This document shows, one piece after another, positions 23,831 through 36,099 of a stretch of DNA of 64,000 nt. Under the pieces are notes generated by a model that was given only the letters and a program-made list of their open reading frames with translations, made no database searches and had not been told where the DNA came from. Position 1 is the stretch's first letter. The number at the start of each line of letters is the position of its first letter. Source of the stretch: Gibbula magus (Eukaryota; Mollusca; Gastropoda; Trochida; Trochidae); NCBI GenBank assembly GCA_936450465.1, contig OW388296.1, forward strand, positions 31,473,638-31,537,637. The letters run 5' to 3'. The position numbers and the translations under genes were made by a program.

Positions 23831-24780
23831 TGCCTACACTAAGAACTGTCAGCAGTATAACTCGTATCGATGGAGATCACCTTAAATTCTTAAGATCATG
23901 TACAACAGTTCTAATATGTTTTTATTTGATACATTCTCGCTTGCAAATGTTTATGTAATAGATAGAGGACAAGTAGCAGTACATTATCGGGATATAAATG
24001 TACGGGTTTGAGAGGGTTGGGCGAGGCGTCAGCTTTAAAATTTTGGCTTGTCACTCATCCAAAACACGAAATCCAGTTGTGCCCCCATGTTCGCTTTCAG
24101 AAATCTAAAAGCATGCGTTTCCAACAGGAAAGTAACAACTTCCGGCGAACACGGGGCTTTACGGGATTCTGTCAGCTCTTGGATGTGTGACAACCAAAAT
24201 ACAGTCTGTAGGTCTAGCCTTAGAAACGAATCAGAGATTGATTTTAATGAGATTGTTACATCACATACATTACATAAGCAACCTTTGTATAATTATTCAA
24301 TAGTAAAGCATTTCATGCGGAGTTTATAATATAGACAATATTGTTTTTTCTCTTTAAAATTTATTTCTATTTTTCTTTTACAGAATGCTGCTACGCTGAT
24401 GAAATGAAGATACATGTGCATTGAAGACATGAACAATCTCGTTTTTGCTTGTATTATCTTTTTACAGGTGAATAAAATTTTATGGAAACTGTCACTGTCT
24501 ATTTTTGTATTGTTCAATTTTGGTTGATAACTATCCCGTAATTGGTACAGCTGGCCAGAAATATAGTATACCATATTTGCTGTAATAGATACTCTGCCTC
24601 TTTATCAATGGCACCTTTACTCCGAAGCCTAGCTCTGTTACAAAATTCAATTGCTTTTTAAGGGATTACGTTATTTCACTATCATTAAACACCCGGCATT
24701 CTTTAGAGAGCGGCGTATATTACAGTAAATAAGGTATATATATGCAGTCAAACACAATTGTGTAATGTGGGTCAAATGTC
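23831..24780. other. Interior of element C, nothing recognised
   Basis: AT-rich DNA with short frames of 60-93 residues on both strands that show no known domain. Confidence 0.35.
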
Positions 24781-24782
24781 GA

Positions 24783-25078
24783 AACCTTCAATAAGATAAC
24801 GTTGTGTAGGGACTGTTTAATACTGGGACGTTGTGGGAACGTTATTTTTCGGTCCTGTGAAAGTCAAAAATAACGTTGTGGGGACGCTCCGGGAACGTTA
24901 CGGAAACGTTTTACTTGGACGGTGTGGGGACGTTATTTTTGGGTCCTGTGAAAGTCCAAAATAACGTTGTGAGGACGTTATTTCTACTCCACACGAGGGA
25001 CGTTATATGCTGACGGTATCGGGACGTAAACGTAACGTTGTGACAACGTCCTCACAACGTTATTTTGTAAGCTGGGTC
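24783..25078. repeat. ACGTT-rich block ending in a C-like terminus
   Basis: Repeated 'gggacgttgtgggaacgtta' motifs end at 25055-25077 in 'tttgtaagctgggtc', close to the real right end of C ('gtttgttagctgggta' type). This may be the end of a second, older C-family copy or an internal duplication of the terminus. Confidence 0.6.
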
Positions 25079-25159
25079 TTAATGCTTATGAAAATCTGAG
25101 TTGACAAACTGTTTACGTTTCAAATATTATAATTCAAACTATTTGCATGTCATCTGAAT

Positions 25160-25641
25160 TGGATGGTCTTCTACTGATGGACAACATAAAAATAAACGCC
25201 CCCGCAACGTCATCACAACGTCGTAATTACGTAGAAAACACACGTGGTAGCAACCATTCTGGAAGTCTACAAAATGACGTTGTGGCGACGTCAGAAATCT
25301 ACGTAAGGACAACGTAAAATATACGTACTTACAACGTCCCCACAACGTCATCACAACGTCGTAATTACGAAGAAAACACACGTGGTAGCAACCTGTTTGG
25401 GAGTCTACAAACTGACGTTGTGACGACGTCAGAAATCTACGTAAGGACAACGTAAAAAATATACGTCCTTACAACGTCCCCACAACGTCATCACGACGTC
25501 GTAATTACGTAGAAAACACACGTTGTAGCAACCTGTTTGGGAGTCTACAAACTGACGTTGTGACGACGTCAGGATTTACGTAATTGCAACGTAAAGCTGA
25601 CGTTGTCACAACGTTATCACAACGTAGATTTGTTAGCTGGG
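25160..25641. repeat. ~132-bp tandem repeats at the right end of C
   Basis: Three to four units marked by 'aacgtcatcacaacgtcgta' near 25204, 25337 and 25473, each with 'gacgttgtgacgacgtcag'. They form the right subterminal region of element C and end in its TGTTAGCTGGG terminus. Confidence 0.85.
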
Positions 25642-25643
25642 TA

Positions 25644-26029
25644 TATCGATCACTCATTCGCTTTATCGCTTTATCGCGCTTCTATATCACTTTATCGCTC
25701 TTTCGCTTTATCGATCTTTCTCCTTATCGCTCTTTCGCTTTATCGCTTTGTCGTGCTACTATATCGACCCCCCTCCTCGCTTTATTGCTTTATCGCTTTA
25801 TCGCTTTGTCGCACTACTATATTGCTTTATCTCTCTTTCGCTTTATCGCGTTTCATTATCGCTTTGTTGCATTGTTATATCGCTATGTTGTGTGGCTATT
25901 TCGCTTTGTTGTATGGCTATATCCTTTGTCGTATGGCCATATCGCTTTGTCGTGTGGCAATATTGCTTTTTCGCTTTATCGCGTTGATGCCAGAGTGCGA
26001 AAGAGCGAGTTCCTCTCTCGGCCATCATA
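25644..26029. repeat. Right array and right end of element A
   Basis: TTTATCGCTCTTTCGC-type 16-bp units and 'tttgtcgtgctactatatcg' 21-bp units, diverged and irregular, ending with TCTCGGCCATCATA. Open frames here in several registers are repeat artefacts. Confidence 0.85.
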
Positions 26030-26189
26030 GATTTGACTATATCGCCCTAATTATAATGAAAATCGGATAGTCAGATGGATTTCGAAGGTCATCCCGTGCA
26101 AGAAGGAGATTTTTCTGTATAGAAAATTTGAAAAACAATATAAAGAGTTTTAAAGTTTTCTAATATATTTTCTCAACCTGTGTGAAGTC
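26030..26189. other. 160-bp spacer between elements A and X
   Basis: Unique AT-rich sequence between the right end of A and the left end of X. No clear target duplication was found for either element. Confidence 0.5.
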
Positions 26190-26249
26190 TATGATGGCCG
26201 AGAGGGGACATCGCTCTTTCGCCCTCTGGTATCAACACGATAAAGCAAT

Positions 26250-26886
26250 AAAGCGATATAGTTGCACGACAAAGCGATAAGGCTGCACGACAAAGCGATA
26301 GAGCAACACGACAAAGCGATAACGCCGCACGACAAAGCGATAGTGTCGCACGACAAAGCGATAACGCCGCACGACAAAGCGATAGTGTCGCACGATATAA
26401 CAACGCGCTAAAGCGATAATAACAGCACGATAAAGCGAAAGAGCGATAAAGCGAAAGAGCGATAAAGCGAAAGAGCGATAAAGCGAAAGAGCGATAAAGC
26501 GAAAGAGCGATAAAGCGAAAAAGCGATAAAGCGAAAGAGCGATAAAGCGAAAGAGCGATAAAGCGAAAGAGCGGTAAAGCGAAAGAGCGATAAAGCGAAA
26601 GAGCGATAAAGCGAAAGAGCGATAAAGCGAAAGAGCGATAAAGCGAAAGAGCGATAAAGCGAAAGAGCGATAAAGCGAAAGAGCGATAAAGCGAAAGAGC
26701 GATAAAGCGAAAGAGCGATAAAGCGAAAGAGCGATAAAGCGAAAGAGCGATAAAGCGAAAGAGCGATAAAGCGAAAGAGCGATAAAGCGAAAGAGCGATA
26801 AAGCGAAAGAGCGATAAAGCGAAAGAGCGATAAAGCGAAAGAGCGATAAAGCGAAAGAGCGATAAAGCGAAAGAGCGAAAAAGCGA
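26250..26886. repeat. Left array of X
   Basis: About seven units of the 21-22-bp type (GCACGACAAAGCGATAACGCC and variants), then about 28 nearly perfect 16-bp units GCGATAAAGCGAAAGA. All three minus-strand frames stay open across the 16-bp part and give the same 16-residue peptide period. Confidence 0.95.
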
Positions 26887-27720
26887 TATTGACTTGTCGA
26901 CCTAAATCTTTTACATAACAATAGAATACTGGTTTCATTCAATTTCTTTATGTGTCTTGGTATTTGAATTCACATAACATAAGAATGATTTTGGTAAATG
27001 ATTCCACTTTAAATCCCCCAAGGCGCTGTTATATAAATATAATTAATACAAGTTTATTTTTTTATTAAGAATTTGAATAAACATATAATGAGATTTCTCT
27101 ATAAAACAACTTACGGTGAATAATTGAGAAATCCATGACAATTAAAACAGATACTTTAATAGATTAATTCAAAAAGTTGACATCGTGTGTGTAAACTTGT
27201 ACATAGATACTTCCTTAGACATACTTATGTGACTGAATGTGATAGATTAAATTGAGCAAAGCAAAGTTTATATAAATCGGCGCACTTTGATTACTTTTGA
27301 TATATATTCATCAACATAATAAGGATGCAGGTTAGGAAGTCTATGGTATCAACACTTGTATATTATTTAGCCATTCAATAACAAATTAAAGGAAAGAATA
27401 AAATGATAATAAAAAAAACTTGTTTTACTTGGTTTTAATGTACACATCAAATTGAAGCAGTGTGCGAAGAGTATACTATAGAACAATATCACAGTAGAAT
27501 ATTTGTATGACACGGAAATAGTTCTAAAGGGAGAAAAGACGTTTTGGGAAAATTTACTAATAGTGAACTCAGTGCAGTGTCATGAATCATTAGTATGACT
27601 ATAATACTCGTAGGATTAACGCCTTCAGTGTATGGAGCTTAGCTTACATTCGGATAAGTTAATGGGACTTACACAATCTTCCCTTTAAGACTTGTATGGT
27701 TTTGCTCATATTTATTAAAT
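26887..27720. repeat. Inner inverted-repeat domain of X, left arm
   Basis: Unique inner domain, inverted relative to 34640-36056 within X. It starts with 'atcttttacataacaatag' and ends near 'ggttttgctcatatttatt'. It lacks the LINE fragment found in the right arm: at 27281-27300 the flanks 'gcgcacttt' and 'gattacttttga' are joined directly. Confidence 0.75.
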
Positions 27721-28419
27721 TTGAAAAGTAATTATTGTAGATTATTATAGATATGTACATCTTATTAGTTTATTAATAATATCACCGTGTAAGCGTAGTT
27801 TAGCAACAATTTACCACTGATAAAATCAATTAACATATTTTAGCTCTTCAAGCCTAACGGTTTGGGTGTGAGGGCGAAAGAGGAAGGAAGCTTTACTTGG
27901 TTTAGTTTAGTAGTAAATGTCTTTTTTCACTGTTTGTCTCATGATTTGAGAATATGCCTTCCCCATTTGCATTCGATAGGATTCACTTACTGTGAGAATG
28001 TGTTCAATCATCATTATATGTGTTCCATCTATTGAGTCTGGGAAATTAGTTAGTTTCCGTTTGCCGTCATAGCCTATTATATATTTCGATATCATCTTGT
28101 TTTAATTTTTGAAAACCATTATGCATGGCATGGTATGATTTGGTATAATTGTACCCTTCTCAGCACACGGATAGCCAACAGACTTCCAATGGTGAATAAT
28201 AGGATCTGATTGAGGGAATAATACAAAAGGGGAATAACTAAAAGAATTAACATTAACCTTTCTGCATTTGAGTTTTTACACACTCTGCTAAACACTCACT
28301 CGCAAATTTGCTAAAACATACATGTTAGGATATGAGAGCAGCATGAGTAGACCCAGATTGTTAAAATGTGAAAATTTTAATTCTCTGTATCAAATCGTTT
28401 TGAAGAAGAAGTCTTTTAA

Positions 28420-28770
28420 AGATTTTAGGTTGGACCCCCTGTCACATCCATATTTGGTGAGGGGTCAGGACCAAATGAACAAATAAAATTTTATATGTAA
28501 AATCTGAAAATGTCATCTTCCTATGTCAACTGGTTCCGGAGAAGAAGTCGTTTAAAGGTTCTGTTAATAATGCCTGCCACGCCAATATTTGATGGGTGGC
28601 GAAGTTCAAATGAACAAACTTTGATCCCCTATGTGCAAGGAACCTCTCCGCAAAATTTCAGCTTTGGGTGTTCATGAGGAGGAGTCGAAAATGTGAAAAG
28701 TTTATGGTTTGACGACGGATGACGGACGGACGCCGCACAACGGGCCATGTCACTTACAAGTGAGATCTGC
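28420..28770. repeat. Dispersed repeat with 'ggttccggagaagaagtcg' motif
   Basis: Two similar blocks ('aagaagaagtcttttaaag', 'gagaagaagtcgtttaaag') are followed by 'gacggatgacggacggac'. I associate this pattern with dispersed repeats in bivalve genomes. The counterpart in Y is 45820-46160, inverted. No coding capacity. Confidence 0.5.
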
Positions 28771-29879
28771 AAATATTATCGATACTCGACAAAGTTGACC
28801 CGGTGTGTTTATACCCGTACACGTAGATCCTCCCATAGACATACTTGTGTCAGCTCTCTTTTACCATTGTTTCATTGAAAGCATATTAATTTTTGATTTC
28901 CAATGGCGGCATGGTTCTTTGTCTCTTGTAAATAATTATTTTGCTTAGAAGAAGTTCTAAGTAAAATAGCAGTTTCGTTTACGACAAAATAGTTTTAAAA
29001 TTATCCCTGAAGATTTCTGTTGATCCAGATGAATACTTCAAACTTTCTTCTTACTACCGCGTTTTAAAACCAACAAATTAAAAATACACCTATCCCTCCA
29101 GTATTCGTCCTTTAAATGATGTTGAAGTTGATCAAGTGTGATTGTTCTCTGTATACAATGAATGCTCCTGACTTCGATTTTCTTTATTGTAAACGAGGTT
29201 GTCGTGAAATGAATTCATTCGTGGTAAACACTTATTATCATTATTATTAAATGAGTTATAAGTTTTATTGCGCAAAGCTCAATGCAGTTTATATAAAATA
29301 ACGGTCTATGCAAAATCAGAATATCTGAATACTCTTAATCAATATATGTTAATCAGAATAAGCAATGTGAAAGTGCAAGTGCGGAAACTATTGTATCAAC
29401 ATTGGTATAAAATATTTATCCATTCACTATTTTAACAATGTATTATCATCAATATAATATATATTTGTCTTACATGTTTAACTTATGTGAATGAAATTGA
29501 TTCAGTGTTTGGAGTATATAAAAAGTATATCATAGTGGCATATTTGTGTGACATTGTTTATCGAAATATGCCTTGAAAATGGTTCTGAATGCCATGCTTA
29601 ATGAAAATAAACATGTATTTGCAAATGTACTAATAGAGTGTGAGTCACCATAAATTATTAGTGTCATGATAATTATATGTTCGCATTCAGTTTACGTAGT
29701 TTACAATAGGATAAGTAATTGGAGGTTAAGAAATCTTTTCTTAAGCACTTAAATGACTCCATTCTGCTAACATTTATGAAACTGTAAGATTGCTTGTTCA
29801 AATGATATGTCACTACATGTTTGTAGAGACACCCATTTTGTTTCAAGATACTTTATTTGGCTTAAATACGTGCACGTGC

Positions 29880-30130
29880 TAAATACGATATATGCTGATT
29901 TCAGTTCAATTAATTTCACTTAACTTGCAAATCAACCCATATCGCCCAATATATACGATAACTAGTTTCAAATGCAAGTCGAGCAACATCTGGAACCGAA
30001 ATTTCACGTCGCATTTACATGCACAGATGACCCAGTAAACATTCTCAACCAAACTTTGTCCTATTGTCTGTTGTAAATAAGTTTCCAAAATGACATTTGA
30101 CTGAATGACGGGCGTCAATCGCGGTTTATT
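29880..30130. repeat. Diverged direct repeat, copy 1
   Basis: 'atttcacttaacttgcaaat', 'aagtcgagcaaca' and 'taagtttccaaaatgacatt' recur in the same order and direction at 33620-33870. Both copies lie in the interior of X, so that interior grew partly by internal duplication. Confidence 0.65.
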
Positions 30131-30484
30131 GTCACGTCTTTTAACTTTACATAATTACATTGTTACGTTAATGAACCGATAAGCATTAACATTGTAATTT
30201 TCAACAACAGTACATGTACTTCAGGATTCAAATTGCTCGACATGTATTACAGTTTTCTGATAAATTTCCGCATAAATAAAACAGGCATTTCTTTAAACTG
30301 TTTTACATATCAAGTAGCATCATTTGCTTCATATATATGTAGACCACATTTGAGAAACACATCATCAAAGAGTTTCAAGTTCTGGAGTGTTTCCTTCTTT
30401 TTAAAGAGACGATAAGACATTTCTGGAGCTCTCCACTGCCATCATAGACATACCATATTTCATTGAGATCATTAGCTACTTATT

Positions 30485-30560
30485 ATCATCCCCGCCAAAC
30501 GAAGTTGGGGGATATAGAAGGGAGCTCCGTCCGTCTGTCCGTTCGTCCTTTCTTTTGTCC
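30485..30560. repeat. Dispersed 'aacgaagttggggg' repeat
   Basis: 'ccgccaaacgaagttggggg' followed by 'gtccgtctgtccgttcgtcc', a motif pair I associate with short dispersed repeats of molluscs. The inverted counterpart in Y is at about 43995-44070. Confidence 0.45.
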
Positions 30561-33500
30561 ATTTGTTCGTATGTCTATATCGTCCCGTCCATGATTTTTT
30601 GTTCATGTCCGTTTTTCCAAGGATATACAACTCTAATATGTTTTCCACTTTTTGGAGGATACAGCCAACTCGATCTGCTTGTCTTATTATAGTTACTTTT
30701 CGGAATCAAAGAAAGAGAGTGGGAGAGAATACTCTTTCCTTTATCATTCTTCAAACTTTGTGCTGGTAGATAATATGATTTAGTTTCTAGGATTTTCAGA
30801 ATGCAATCTGTGAATTAAATTTAGGACTATTCCGATGACGTTGTTATTAATGATGATGTTCATTGTATCATTAGCAATATTTTCCATAGTTAATAAAACA
30901 AGCAAACGTGTAGAGTAGTGTAATTAACTGTTGATGACGTTAATAGCAACATTTTACATATATTATTACATACACAAATAATGCAAAATATTTTTGTCTA
31001 GTTTATTTGTATGTGCATAATGTACGGTGACGTTTGGAGATTTAAATATACTATTTTGTTGTAAACATTTTGTGAGTAACGTGTACTTAAAGAACAGTTG
31101 ACTTATAGACTTCGTATCAAAGTAATTTTACTTATGACCCCCATGTAAATCATATATAATTTTTAATTATGACATTAAGTGTTTGCCTATAGGACCCAAA
31201 TATGTATGTTCTATAATATTTTATTTTGGAGTAATGCTTAATTGATATTCTTATGGCGGCGTCATTACTCAATTACCCAAAAGAAATCGTTCTAACACTC
31301 ATTATATATACCATAGAAGGAAGTAATATCTATGCAGTTAATAAATAACGGTAACGAGGAATTTTGTAAAACAGAGAAGGAAAATGTGATTCACAACTGT
31401 TATCACCTGGTGGTGTGTAAAACTATTTTGCAATAAACATACGAATCTTAGTATAACTTTGGATAAAGGCCGTCTTCTCTTTTGGTTTTCTCAGGTCAAG
31501 ATGTTAAACCACTAAATCGTACTGCGCACAATGCATATCTTTATAAGGGTTGCAATCCGGCAGAGCCACATGTAAGAAAATAAGGTTAAATACAACTTGG
31601 CGATCCCGGTTTTTGTGATCGTATGAATGTGGCAATGGCCGGGAGTGCTGGTCCATGTTACGGTATATAATAAACTATGATGTGTCTTGCAGTCTTTTTA
31701 CTTTGTATTATCATATTGTAGGAAGGCACAGGACAGTGGAGTTTCATATTTCATTGATGTTTTCACCCCATAGCAACATATTTTATTTTATGTAATGTAC
31801 ACGTATGTGTGTCATGTTTTATATGTTATTTGGTCAGATGTAATTTTATCGAACACTGAACGTTGCTGAAAATCATCATGTTAATGCTAACCACTTCAGA
31901 ATAGTGACAGATATACAGTTGAAAAGTCGTGACCTAAAGAAAAACTACTACATCACTTTATTTAAAACTAAACAAACAAGATTAACTCCATATTCACTTA
32001 AAAATAAGCTCATTATCTATCAATGGGTGGCGCTCATTTGATAAACGGTATCATCCCGAAATCAATCGTGGCTTTCGCGGCAACGAGGAGTGTACATGTC
32101 GTGTGGCCCTCGCGACATTTGTAGTTTTCTAGTGTGGTTTTCCCGAGCAGACAACCTTTCGAATAGCCAAACTCAATTCATTAACTTTATGTTAATAATC
32201 ATAGAAACCATACGCATGTCAAGAATGAAAACCAAAATTACACGTACAATGCTAACATATTGACACTATATTCCGAGATTATATAGACGATAGAAGTACA
32301 CTCAACATTTGCATTATTATGAGCATTTATGTAGAGTTTACACCTTGAAAGTCAATGTGTAAGTTTCTTGTGCAAGCTTTAGTATGTAGATGAATAGTAA
32401 TCTCAACAAGGTGACGTACAAACTATATATATCTACTGAACAGCAAAATAACGCCGGTCCACTAAACAATTTCGTAATTACTGATAACGCTGTAATGAGA
32501 AAATTTATAACATCACAGCATTCCAATTTTGATGACATCATAATAATAACGTGTTGAACACCATGCAGACGTAACGATAAGTCAATACTTGTATAGAACT
32601 TCTGGATAACATTATCTTGTGCCATAATCATTCTCTGGGAAAATAGCAACATTTCTGTTCAGATGATGAAGGGCAAAATGTGCTTTTAAATGCAATTGGA
32701 ACATGTACAAACACTTTCATGAAGTTGTTTGATGCAAAACCCCTGTCTTTGCTGATGTCGATTTGACGTTATGGCATCATTTATGAATTTCATTCAGAAT
32801 GGTTCTATTGGTCTCATCAAACTTCAAGGTATTGTATTCCTTGTCGGTACCAAGGTGTTCCACGAGCACATTTATAGTAATTGCAAACTGTACAGCATGC
32901 AGTCAGCCAATATCCCAGTTTCCGAAAAAAAATCACTTTTATTTTGCAAAGCATTTACTTCTTAAACATTGAGGCAAGAGTCACAATTTTGAGTCTTTTC
33001 AAAGAGAAAATCTCGGATTACAGCACGAATAATTGATTTTTTCACAGGCTCACGCAGATCATGTTACTATGACAACATGTGACGTGCAATTTCGCGAACT
33101 GATACCATTTGACTTTGCAATGGTAACCAACTATACTCTACAGTATCAATAGCTCCACATGTTCTCTGACATTTACTAATGATATGAAAAACCATAGGTT
33201 TATATGCAAACAGAAACTATAATCAATATATTAAAGATACCTAGTATGAAATTTGAATATTTATTTCACATACTTAATTACTTTATAGTGTGTCATGTTC
33301 TTAATACAGGTCAATACTGGTATTTTTGGTGATATGGTGATTTAACCATCAAAACTAAAGTACTCACACGAATTAAAATAAAATGGTTTCCGGTATTAAG
33401 TTATTCATTACTTGATAACGATATGTGAATCCACTAAATGCTGAAATATATACGCTTTTGGTTGAATAATCTTATATCCAAAATACTTATTTACAGATAA

Positions 33501-33619
33501 AATGTAAAAATAATGCATGTGGATAAAACATTTACAAATATATTTTAAAGAGCCATTAAAAATTTATAGGAATATTTACTTGGCCTTCATGCATGACGAC
33601 AGACCACAGATATTCTGAT

Positions 33620-33870
33620 TTATTCTGAAGTACAAATCATTTCACTTGACTTGCATATTCATTCCCTAACGCCAAAATTTTAATGTATGCTAATCAAATA
33701 AAGTCGAGCAACAGCATTTTGTACGTGAAGAAGCCGAATTTATACGTTTCCTATATGTGCACAGTAGTTATATGACCAATTACATATTACCAACCCGCAT
33801 CTGACTGTCTATTAAAGGCAATTAAGTTTCCAAACTTACATTTAACCAATTAACCCGCATCTTTGTCAAG
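33620..33870. repeat. Diverged direct repeat, copy 2
   Basis: 'atttcacttgacttgcatat', 'aagtcgagcaaca' and 'taagtttccaaacttacatt' match copy 1 at 29880-30130. The pair is repeated, inverted, in Y at about 40770-41010 and 44410-44660. Confidence 0.65.
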
Positions 33871-35130
33871 GTTTCAATAATAAATCGTGACTTTCACCTT
33901 TATAATATCACTACTAAATGAACTAGCCTTAAATTGATAATGTTCATCAGCAATCAGTACTTTCATCAGTAACTTCATTTATTACGTTTGACATAATGTG
34001 ACTCCAACAACATACTCAATGGGTTTTAAAAAGAACACTCAGTGTTGCATTGTAGTATTTTATCAAGAAGTATTGACTGTTATTGAAAATTAACCCTTAA
34101 GCGCCAATCACTAAATGATATTAATAAAAACATTATTTTGTTATAATGATTGACGTTCAATGTCCGCAATTATCATTGTGATGAACGTCACACCAAAAAT
34201 ATAATAAAATCCCTTTTCACGACAAGAATAATTGTTGAATTATGATGAAACGGGAAAATTACCCACGCTCGGATAAAACCCAAAGTACATGGGAATTGAA
34301 ACACGTTTGACAGAAAAGTTAACAAAAAATAGAAGCTGACCCTTTGGTTGTTCCGTATTAATCAGTTTGCAAATTTATGTGTTTACAAGCACTACCGACA
34401 GGGTCAAAACGTCTCATTTTTATCAAGAACATATACTTTTCACTGAGTCAGAATACCCTTTTGTATTATTTATCCATTTCTCAATGTTTTAAGAAAGATT
34501 TTACCAATATATTACATTGAATTCCTGGTTATGAAAAATATATTCAATTGTTTAACTCTTTAGCGAAATAAATGTAAACAACTAGGATGTCCTCAACAGT
34601 CAGGAAAATGTATTTTACTACTATGCTCTGTATAATGCCATGGGCCTCCTTTCTGATTAAAACTATCTCTTTATGTGAGCAGAATGAAGCCATTCAAGTG
34701 TGAAAGAGACGATTTTGTAACCTCAAATATGCATTCGAATGTCGCTGAGCTCCATGCACTGAAGGCGTACAACCTATTACCATCATACTAATGATTCATG
34801 GCGATGCGCGGAGTTCGCATTTTCAATAAATTTACCCAAAACGTGCTTTTTCATGAATCAGACCCTTTAGAGTTATTCCTGTCGCACATATTAATACACA
34901 ATGTCACACAAATATTCTACTGTGATATAGCCTAATAGTGTCTTATACGTTATGATGTGCACAATGTAACTCAGTAAACAAATTTATATATTTTATTTTG
35001 ATAATGATAGATTATTTTATTCTTTCCTTTGATTTGTTAGTGAATGTCTAAATAATATACCAGTGTTGTTACAATATATTTCCAAACTTGTTTCTTACAT
35101 TATGTTGATGAATATATATCAGAAGTTATC

Positions 35131-35693
35131 AATTTCAATTCTTTATTTCTGAAGTGAAGGCCATCGGCCCGTAACTACATATCGTATATATGACAAGACA
35201 TGATGTGTACAGCAACAGTCATTCAATTAACATTTTTGGTACATGGCATGAAAAATAAAGCTTGCTAAATTATTGAGGAGTTTACAAATCGATATTGACA
35301 TGAGGATTTTAAATTTAGTTTTATTTGGATTTGTACAAATAGTTTCCGGCAAATGATTCAGGCGGAGCTCTTTAAATTTTTGGAACACACAAGAAGGAAA
35401 TGGTTTTCATCCTCATTTATAGCCGTCGTCGCATTGTAAACATAATCTATCATTTCTATCTATATTATAAAACCGACCCGTTTCAATTCTTAAATGATGC
35501 GAAAAACGTGGGAAGATGATGCCCAAACTGTACAATAAATCTGGAAACTTCAAAGCCCAATTAACTTTATTATTTTCTATACCTTTTAACATCATATAAA
35601 AACATTTTTTGGGATGCCGAGTGTCAGACATATTTAATGATTTTAAGCTATATTTGACAGCTTTTTCAGTAAAAATATAGAGTAAGTAGAAGA
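35131..35693 (-). mobile_element. LINE 3' fragment in X, internally deleted
   Basis: Same insertion as 38681-39543 in Y and 8644-9424 in A. It keeps SDTRHPKKCFYMMLKGIEN but lacks about 300 bp: the text passes straight from 'gcgaaaaacg' to 'tgggaagatgatgccc'. The second part matches one arm of the hairpin found in Y at 38856, so the deletion has an end in that hairpin. Confidence 0.75.
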
Positions 35694-36099
35694 AATCAGA
35701 GTGCGCCGATTTAAATTTATATAAACTTTGTTTTGCTCAATTAAATCAATAATAACCAGTCACTTAAAGTATGTCTAAGAAAGTATTTATGTACAGGTTT
35801 AAACACACAATGTCAGCGGTTTGAATTAATCGATTAGAGTTGCAGATGTCTGTTTTAGTTAGCATGGATTTCTCAATTATTCACCGTAAGTTGTTTTATA
35901 GATGTTTATTCAAATTCTTAATACAAAGTAAAATTGTATTAACTATATTTATATAATAGCGACCTTTGGGGATTTAAAGTGGAATCATTTATCAAAATCA
36001 TTCTTATGTTATGTGAATCAAATATCAAGTCAAATGAAAAGAAATTGAATGAAACCTATGATGTCCGAGAGGGGACATCGCTCTTTCGCCCTCTGGTAA

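Larger units (their letters stand above)
12515..25641. mobile_element. Element C: ACGT-rich DNA element nested in A
   Basis: Perfect 11-bp termini CCCAGCTAACA and TGTTAGCTGGG with TA on both sides (12513-12514 and 25642-25643). Removing C and one TA restores 'tcgtgctactatatcg', a normal stretch of the host array that also occurs near 25752-25767. Both ends are packed with AACGTTGTGACGACGT-like motifs. It includes the later 5.9-kb tandem duplication, so the original was about 7.2 kb. No transposase frame is recognised. Superfamily not assigned. Confidence 0.75.
7431..26029. mobile_element. Foldback element A (interrupted)
   Basis: The left end starts TATGATGGCCGA and the right end finishes TCGGCCATCATA; both continue inward into GCGATAAA-type arrays and then into a unique inner domain present in inverted orientation ('aatactggtttcattcaatt' near 8305 and its reverse complement near 12372). 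The inverted arms run about 7431-9700 and 10690-12512 plus 25644-26029. The right array is split by element C and a 5.9-kb tandem duplication; without them A would be about 5.5 kb. No transposase is visible. No matching target duplication was found at the two outer ends. Confidence 0.75.
27721..34639. other. Non-coding interior of X
   Basis: About 7 kb without a recognisable gene; no frame longer than 104 residues. The same sequence occurs inverted in Y (39900-46850), including its short frames, which drift at the same rate as their surroundings. It holds diverged internal copies of the inner domain (about 29340-29800), a direct repeat pair (about 29880-30130 and 33620-33870), and mollusc-type repeats near 28420-28770 and 30485-30560. 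X also has about 190 bp near 30840-31060 that Y lacks. Confidence 0.6.

Noticed and set aside
26250..26886. CRISPR-like array of short direct repeats
   Set aside because: The units are contiguous, with no unique spacers, and the DNA is animal in character. It is a minisatellite.
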